A DNA stretch of 13,015 bases, taken from the NCBI GenBank assembly GCA_022706175.1, contig JAKJDB010000027.1, forward strand, positions 1 to 13,015, written 5' to 3'. Shown here one piece after another: positions 7,128 through 13,015 of the stretch. The translations under genes and the position numbers were made by a program. A model generated the notes under the pieces. The model saw nothing but the letters and a program-made list of their open reading frames with translations. It was not told the origin of the DNA and searched no databases. The DNA comes from Candidatus Zhuqueibacterota bacterium. GTDB taxonomy: Bacteria > KSB1 > UBA2214. Every line of letters begins with the position of its first letter. Within the stretch, counting starts at the first letter, position 1.

Positions 7128-7168
7128 GCATAGAAAGAGTGTTTGCACCAATATGTTGATAAATAGAA

Positions 7169-8524
7169 ATGGAAAAAGAAATGTCGAGAACGCCGTTGGA
7201 AGTATGGGAATTGGTATCAGCGCGCATTGCGGAGCAGATCAAGCCGGACAGCTATGCCACCTGGTTTAAACCCATAACCCCGATAAAATGGGAGGATAAT
7301 ATTTTGACGGTTCAGGTGCCCAGTCAATTTTTTTATGAGTGGCTGGAGCAGCATTACAGCCAGACCATTCAGCAGGCGATGACTGCGGCTATCGGTCCGG
7401 GCACCAAATTGCTCTATTCAATATTAATGGATGTTGCACCGCAGAAAAATGATCCGATCCTGGCCGGCCGGGCCGTTCCTGCCGCCAGTCGGGTGGATCA
7501 TTTGAATATGCGCTATACGTTTGAAAGCTTTATCGAGGGGGAATGCAACAAGTTTGCCAAAGCGGCCTCGCTGGCGGTGGCCAAATCTCCCGGCACTACC
7601 ACTTTCAACCCGTTGGTGGTATATGGCGGCGTCGGCCTGGGTAAAACCCATCTGATTCAAGCAGTGGGCAATTACGCGAAAATGGCCTTTCCCAGCATTC
7701 GCGTGCTTTACGTGGACAGCGAACGTTTTACCATGGAGTTCATCAATTCCATTCAGAAAAACAAAACCACCGAGTTCAGTGGTCTCTATCGCAATGTCGA
7801 CATTTTGATCATCGATGACATCCAGTTTTTTGCCAACAAAGAGAGAACCCAGGATGAATTTTTTCATACTTTCAACACCCTGCATCAAAAAGGCAAGCAG
7901 ATCATTCTGTCCTCAGATCGGCCGCCCAAGGAATTACAGGGCATGGAGGAGCGTTTAATTTCCCGTTTTCAATGGGGCCTGGTGGTGGATATTCAGGCGC
8001 CGGATTTGGAAACCAGGCAGGCTATTCTGCAGAAAAACGCGGAGGACAATGACATTGAGCTGCCGCAAGAAATTTTTCATTTCATCGCCACCCATATCAC
8101 CTCTAATATCCGTGAGCTCGAGGGCGCGTTGATTCGATTACTGGCCTATGCCTCTTTGAACGGTGTGGATGTAACCCTGGAACTGACAAAAAAAGTGTTA
8201 CGCGATGTATGCATCAGCAAATCCAAAACCGTCAGCATCGAAGGAATTCAAAAGATCACGGCCGATCATTTTGGTTTTCCGGATGATTTGATGCGGGCTA
8301 AAACAAGAAAAAAAGAAATCTCGCAGGCGCGTCAGATCGCCATGTACCTGAGCAAAATACTGACGGACAGCTCGCTGAAAACCATAGGTCTGCATTTCGG
8401 CGGTCGCGATCATTCCACGGTTATTCACGCCATTCAATGCATGGAACAGGCGCTGCTTTCCGATGAAAAAATCAAAGAAGCCATCTCGCTGCTGAAAAAT
8501 AAAATTGAAATTTCTCAGCTGTAA
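7169..8524 (+). CDS. dnaA: Chromosomal replication initiator protein DnaA
   Basis: DnaA is the AAA+ ATPase that binds DnaA boxes, opens the origin and recruits the replicative helicase. The 451 residues show all domains. Domain I begins LEVWELVSARI (10-20). After a short variable domain II the AAA+ domain opens at about 115, with Walker A GGVGLGKTH (153-161), Walker B ILIIDDIQF (212-220), sensor 1 ILSSD (246-250), the Arg-finger helix ERLISRF (261-267) and sensor 2 IRELEGAL (314-321). The C-terminal DNA-binding domain carries ARQIAMYLSK (387-396) and GGRDHSTVIHA (411-421). Two starts are possible: ATG at 7169, with no evident ribosome-binding site, and ATG at 7181, with GGA at 7171-7173 upstream. 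The second would remove only four residues. It is flanked on both sides by DnaA-box regions. Confidence 0.97.
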   Translation: MEKEMSRTPLEVWELVSARIAEQIKPDSYATWFKPITPIKWEDNILTVQVPSQFFYEWLEQHYSQTIQQAMTAAIGPGTKLLYSILMDVAPQKNDPILAGRAVPAASRVDHLNMRYTFESFIEGECNKFAKAASLAVAKSPGTTTFNPLVVYGGVGLGKTHLIQAVGNYAKMAFPSIRVLYVDSERFTMEFINSIQKNKTTEFSGLYRNVDILIIDDIQFFANKERTQDEFFHTFNTLHQKGKQIILSSDRPPKELQGMEERLISRFQWGLVVDIQAPDLETRQAILQKNAEDNDIELPQEIFHFIATHITSNIRELEGALIRLLAYASLNGVDVTLELTKKVLRDVCISKSKTVSIEGIQKITADHFGFPDDLMRAKTRKKEISQARQIAMYLSKILTDSSLKTIGLHFGGRDHSTVIHAIQCMEQALLSDEKIKEAISLLKNKIEISQL

Positions 8525-8585
8525 TTTTACACAACGGGTGTGGACAAACGTCTATTTGCAGTCAATAAACTGTGTACAGGACGTT

Positions 8586-8591
8586 TATAAT
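8586..8591 (+). promoter_or_regulatory. Possible -10 element of a dnaN promoter
   Basis: A perfect TATAAT, 275 nt before dnaN. I see no good -35 at 16-18 nt upstream, so this may be chance in an AT-rich region. Confidence 0.25.
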
Positions 8592-8756
8592 AGAAGGCGT
8601 ATCATAGCGGTTAACTTGATTTTTTCACATACACTCACATCCTCGAACAGTTCCACAATAAATACACAGTGCAATGTGCAAAAGTTGAAGACGATCGTTG
8701 GTCCAGATGATTTGAAATTACACGGCTTATTGCTTAAAAAAAACGAGGGTGATGAC

Positions 8757-8773
8757 TTATCCACTTTTCCACA
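8757..8773 (+). promoter_or_regulatory. Pair of DnaA-like boxes next to the unwinding element
   Basis: TTATCCACT (8757-8765) and TTTTCCACA (8765-8773) each match the consensus at 8/9 and share one base. They read on the plus strand, opposite to the boxes upstream of dnaA, and point toward the AT-rich DNA at 8787-8838. Confidence 0.65.
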
Positions 8774-8777
8774 GCCC

Positions 8778-8786
8778 TTACTACTA
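8778..8786. promoter_or_regulatory. DnaA-trio-like repeat
   Basis: After the boxes comes GCCC (8774-8777), then TTA-CTA-CTA. On the complementary strand read 3' to 5' these are AAT, GAT, GAT, fitting the DnaA-trio consensus 3'-[G/A]A[T/A]-5'. The order box, GC block, trios, AT-rich DNA is that of the basal unwinding module known from B. subtilis. Three triplets is a short run, so chance is possible. Confidence 0.45.
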
Positions 8787-8838
8787 TAAAATACTTGATT
8801 TATATATTATATTTAGTTAAGTTATATGGATTTATTTT
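8787..8838. other. AT-rich candidate DNA unwinding element
   Basis: 52 bp with only 6 G/C, directly after the trio-like repeat and ending shortly before the dnaN ribosome-binding site. It is a second AT-rich candidate besides 7022-7070. Its position next to boxes and trios makes it the better candidate for the site of initial melting. Confidence 0.5.
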
Positions 8839-8866
8839 CACTCTATCTCACGGTTAGGAGGCACAC

Positions 8867-10000
8867 ATGAATTTTACAACGTCCAAAAGGGAATTCTTTG
8901 AAGCGCTGCAAAAAGTGATCGGCGTTGTCCCGCAGAAAACGACGATCTCGATTCTCACTTGCGTGTTGATGGATTTGGACGGTGATACGTTGAACATGAC
9001 CGGAACGGATTTGGAAATTTCGATCACCACGTCCCTTCAGGTTTCCGGTCACGAAAAAGGATCGGCGGCCATCCCGGCGAAAATATTGCTCGAGATCGTT
9101 CGTGAGCTTCCGGATGTTCCTCTGCACATTCAGGATGACAGCAGCAACAAGATCATCATCAAAACCGAAAAAGGCGAATATAAAATAGCCACGCAGCCGA
9201 AAGAGGATTTTCCCAAAATCGCCGTGGAAGAAGGTGAGTTCTCCTTTATCATGGACGCGGGATTGTTGAGCCGCATGGTTGAAAAAACGATTTTTGCCGT
9301 TTCCATCGATGAGTTGCGCCCGGCGCTCACCGGCATCAATATAGAATTATATCCCAATGAGATCAGACTGGTGGCGACGGATGGACATCGTCTGGCCAAA
9401 GTCGCCAAGGTCAATTTCCCTGTCAAAAAAGACATTCAGAAAAATCTAATCGTGCCCACCAAAACCATGACCTTGTTGATGAAAAATCCGCAGAGCAGCG
9501 GCGTTAAAATACAAATCGGCGAAGATCATGTGGTGTTTTATTTGGAAAATTCCGTCGTCTATTCCAAATTGATCAACGGCGCTTTTCCGAATTATGATCG
9601 CGTTCTGCCCAAGGACAACGATAAAGAACTGAGGGTCAACCGGGATCTGCTGATCGCGGCTCTGCGCCGGGTTTCGATTTTCTCCAGTTCGTTGACGCAT
9701 CAGGTCCGCCTGATTTTATCAAGCCATGAGATGACCATACGTTCGGAGGATATCGAATTCGGCGCTGAAGCCAAAGAGGTGATCCCCTCGCAATTCAGTG
9801 ATGAATGGCTGCAGATCGGTTACAATTCCAACTACCTGATGGATGTGCTCCGGCACGTGGACACCGAAGAGGTTGTTTTTGAACTCAAGGACGGCAACAA
9901 CTCGGCTATCATCACGCCGGCGGTCACGGAGGAGGGAGAATCGGTTCTTTATCTGCTGATGCCGATCCGCATCAGTGAAGAGACGGCTGCGGCCTCCTGA
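8867..10000 (+). CDS. dnaN: DNA polymerase III sliding clamp, beta subunit
   Basis: DnaN forms the ring-shaped dimer that tethers DNA polymerase III and many repair proteins to DNA. The 377 residues fit the three-domain clamp fold (roughly 1-120, 125-250, 255-372). Seen: MNFTTSKREFFEALQKVIGVVPQKTT at the N-terminus, the TGTDLEISI strand, the RPALTGI and LVATDGHRLA motifs of domain 2, and a C-terminus LYLLMPIRI matching the conserved Y-(L/V)-(I/L)MP-(M/I)-R family ending. The start is ATG at 8867 with a near-ideal AGGAGG 5 nt upstream, the best ribosome-binding site in the window. It ends with tandem stops TGA-TAG (9998-10003). recF begins 10 nt later. Confidence 0.97.
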   Translation: MNFTTSKREFFEALQKVIGVVPQKTTISILTCVLMDLDGDTLNMTGTDLEISITTSLQVSGHEKGSAAIPAKILLEIVRELPDVPLHIQDDSSNKIIIKTEKGEYKIATQPKEDFPKIAVEEGEFSFIMDAGLLSRMVEKTIFAVSIDELRPALTGINIELYPNEIRLVATDGHRLAKVAKVNFPVKKDIQKNLIVPTKTMTLLMKNPQSSGVKIQIGEDHVVFYLENSVVYSKLINGAFPNYDRVLPKDNDKELRVNRDLLIAALRRVSIFSSSLTHQVRLILSSHEMTIRSEDIEFGAEAKEVIPSQFSDEWLQIGYNSNYLMDVLRHVDTEEVVFELKDGNNSAIITPAVTEEGESVLYLLMPIRISEETAAAS

Positions 10001-10010
10001 TAGAGTCTGT

Positions 10011-11129
10011 ATGTATTTGCACTCTGTTTCGATCAGGGGGTTTCGCAATTTAAAACCGCAGCGTTGGGTGTTTCCCCGGCAGACGCATTTTATTTTCGGC
10101 GACAACGGCCAGGGTAAAACCAATCTGTTGGAGATCATCTATTTCCTTTGTTTGACAAAGAGCTTCAGAACCAGTGAGGATCAGGAATGTCTCGGCCATC
10201 AGCAGGACCATTTTCTGCTCGAAGCCTGTTTTGTAGATGAAAGCCAGGTGGAGCATTCGGTTCAGGTGCGCTATCAGCCTGGAGCAGGAAAAAGCATTCA
10301 GCTGGACGGCAAGCCGGTTCATCGCTCCTCCGAGTTGGTCGGCCGTTTTCCAGTGATCAAGCTGTCTCAGGAGGACCTGGAGATCACTACCGGTCCTCCG
10401 CAGCAGAGAAGACGTTTCTGCAATATTCTGCTTTCGCAGGTATCTGTACGGTATCTGGCTCTGTTGAAAGAGTATGAACGCATCGTCAAACAGCGCAATT
10501 GCATTCTCCGAGAGGCTTTGAGCGGCCGATCGGCCGCGGGAGCGGGCGTGGAAATTTGGGATGGTCCGTTGATGAACAAGGCGGCCGCGATTTCAGAACT
10601 GCGCGGCAACATGGTTGACGAATTGAATCCGCTTTTGCAGACGTTTTATCAAACATTCACCGGGAAGGGGGACGTTTTGGCGCTGGAGTACCTTCCCGAT
10701 GTGGCTGCGCAGAGGGACGAATCCTATGCCGCGGCCTTTCAACGGCGTCTGAACCACTGTCGCCGGCAGGAACACCAACGGGGCATCACGCTGATCGGTC
10801 CGCACCGCGATGATTTTAAATTTTTCATCAACGGAAAAGAACTGCGTTTATTCGGTTCCAGCGGTGAACACAAAAGCGTCGCCGTCTGTCTCAAAGCGGC
10901 GGAAGGGGTGTTGATCCGCCGGACGCTGGATCGGCTGCCGATCGTGCTGTTGGATGATCTGTATGCGGAGTTGGATTGGGATCGGGGGGGGCGCGCTCTC
11001 CGTCTGTTTTCCGGCGATCTGCAGTGTTTTGTCACCGGGACCTCTTTTGATTATCATGCGCTGCAGCCTCTGTTGGCTGCCGGCGAGCAGGTGTTGTGGA
11101 TGCGCGCAGGTGCGTTGGAGAGACGGTAG
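10011..11129 (+). CDS. recF: DNA replication and repair protein RecF
   Basis: RecF is an SMC-like ABC ATPase that, with RecO and RecR, loads RecA at single-strand gaps. The 372 residues show Walker A FGDNGQGKTN (29-38), the RRRFCNILLSQ region (133-143), GPHRDDFKF (263-271), the ABC signature-like FGSSGEHKS (281-289) and Walker B IVLLDDLYAELD (311-322), in normal order and spacing. The start chosen is ATG at 10011 (MYLHSVSIRGFRNL), which matches the conserved N-terminus. An in-frame ATG at 9975 would lie inside dnaN and add 12 residues unlike the family. Only a weak GAG precedes the start, so coupling to dnaN is likely. Signature residues Gly-Glu-His replace the commoner Gly-Gln-Gln, a mild variant. 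dciA follows after 1 nt. Confidence 0.95.
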   Translation: MYLHSVSIRGFRNLKPQRWVFPRQTHFIFGDNGQGKTNLLEIIYFLCLTKSFRTSEDQECLGHQQDHFLLEACFVDESQVEHSVQVRYQPGAGKSIQLDGKPVHRSSELVGRFPVIKLSQEDLEITTGPPQQRRRFCNILLSQVSVRYLALLKEYERIVKQRNCILREALSGRSAAGAGVEIWDGPLMNKAAAISELRGNMVDELNPLLQTFYQTFTGKGDVLALEYLPDVAAQRDESYAAAFQRRLNHCRRQEHQRGITLIGPHRDDFKFFINGKELRLFGSSGEHKSVAVCLKAAEGVLIRRTLDRLPIVLLDDLYAELDWDRGGRALRLFSGDLQCFVTGTSFDYHALQPLLAAGEQVLWMRAGALERR

Positions 11130-11130
11130 T

Positions 11131-13015
<1,885 letters not shown>

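Larger units (their letters stand above)
6743..7168. other. oriC: oriC, left part (rpmH-dnaA intergenic region)
   Basis: A 426-bp non-coding region between divergent gene clusters. It holds five DnaA-box-like 9-mers, all reading TTATCCACA-like on the minus strand: perfect at 6936-6944 and 7000-7008, TTATCAACA (8/9) at 7077-7085 and 7154-7162, and TTGTCAACA (7/9) at 7097-7105. A very AT-rich tract (7022-7070, only 2 G/C in 49 nt) lies among them. Candidate promoters face both ways. Gene orientation flips here and dnaA follows, the standard setting of a replication origin. I see no gene in it. Confidence 0.85.
8525..8866. other. oriC: oriC, right part (dnaA-dnaN intergenic region)
   Basis: A 342-bp non-coding stretch. 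It contains a DnaA-like site TGTGGACAA (8539-8547, 8/9), two adjoining sites of opposite orientation at 8757-8773, then a short GC block, triplet repeats and AT-rich DNA up to the dnaN ribosome-binding site (AGGAGG, 8856-8861). The part from about 8592 to 8750 shows nothing I can name. DnaA boxes on both sides of dnaA resemble the bipartite origin of Bacillus subtilis and Helicobacter. An open frame crossing the first part has no protein-like features. Confidence 0.75.

Noticed and set aside
7424..7888. Minus-strand 154-codon frame inside dnaA
   Set aside because: Antisense to the AAA+ domain of DnaA, with no independent support.
8505..8789. Plus-strand 94-codon frame between dnaA and dnaN
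   Set aside because: It starts inside dnaA, has no ribosome-binding site or recognisable motif, and covers DnaA-like boxes. It is better explained as origin DNA.
9975..10010. Upstream in-frame ATG extending recF into dnaN
   Set aside because: The added residues MKRRLRPPDRVC are not RecF-like; the conserved N-terminus begins at the ATG at 10011.
10954..11130. Upstream ATG extending the DUF721 gene into recF
   Set aside because: The extension is a shadow of the RecF C-terminus. The ATG at 11131 has a good ribosome-binding site and gives the normal family length.

Overview
This window is a bacterial chromosome-origin neighbourhood. Two gene clusters point away from each other around an AT-rich, DnaA-box-containing region. 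Leftward (minus strand), in transcription order, lie rpmH, rnpA, yidD, yidC, mnmE, mnmG, rsmG and the start of murQ. Rightward (plus strand) lie dnaA, dnaN, recF, a DciA-type DUF721 gene and the first 528 codons of gyrB. Every gene runs away from the origin, as expected if replication forks start between rpmH and dnaN.

The organism is a diderm bacterium: its YidC has a large periplasmic P1-like domain before the insertase domain. Some motif variants (MnmG GPAVWSLRTQNDR, a Lys at the YidC groove-Arg position, the DnaA wording around SSDRPPKEL) resemble the Bacteroidetes/FCB side of the tree. I cannot place it further; an uncultured FCB-like lineage is a low-confidence guess.

Layout. 1-908: 5' end of murQ (peptidoglycan recycling) overlapping rsmG (16S rRNA methylase). 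909-1016: a short gap with two parS-type palindromes, the second touching the mnmG stop codon. 1017-4288: mnmG and mnmE, whose products together modify the tRNA wobble uridine. 4306-4333: a terminator-like hairpin. 4365-6742: yidC, yidD, rnpA and the 47-codon rpmH, the usual ribosome/RNase P/membrane-insertase block. The yidD-yidC junction looks damaged or non-canonical. 6743-7168: left half of oriC, with two perfect and three degenerate DnaA boxes, an AT-rich tract and candidate promoters. 7169-8524: dnaA. 8525-8866: right half of oriC, with DnaA-like boxes followed by a GC spacer, DnaA-trio-like triplets and AT-rich DNA. 8867-13015: closely packed dnaN-recF-dciA-gyrB.

The rightward genes supply initiator, sliding clamp, gap-repair ATPase, helicase-loader-type protein and gyrase. 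The leftward genes serve ribosome and tRNA maturation and membrane-protein insertion. The two parS sites imply a ParAB segregation system whose genes are not in the window; murQ follows rsmG, where parA-parB often sit. I see no mobile element, CRISPR array, tRNA or rRNA, and no wholly new gene system. The points most worth checking are the bipartite origin with its trio-like element, the parS pair, the yidD-yidC junction, and an Asn in GyrB at the position of E. coli Asp426.
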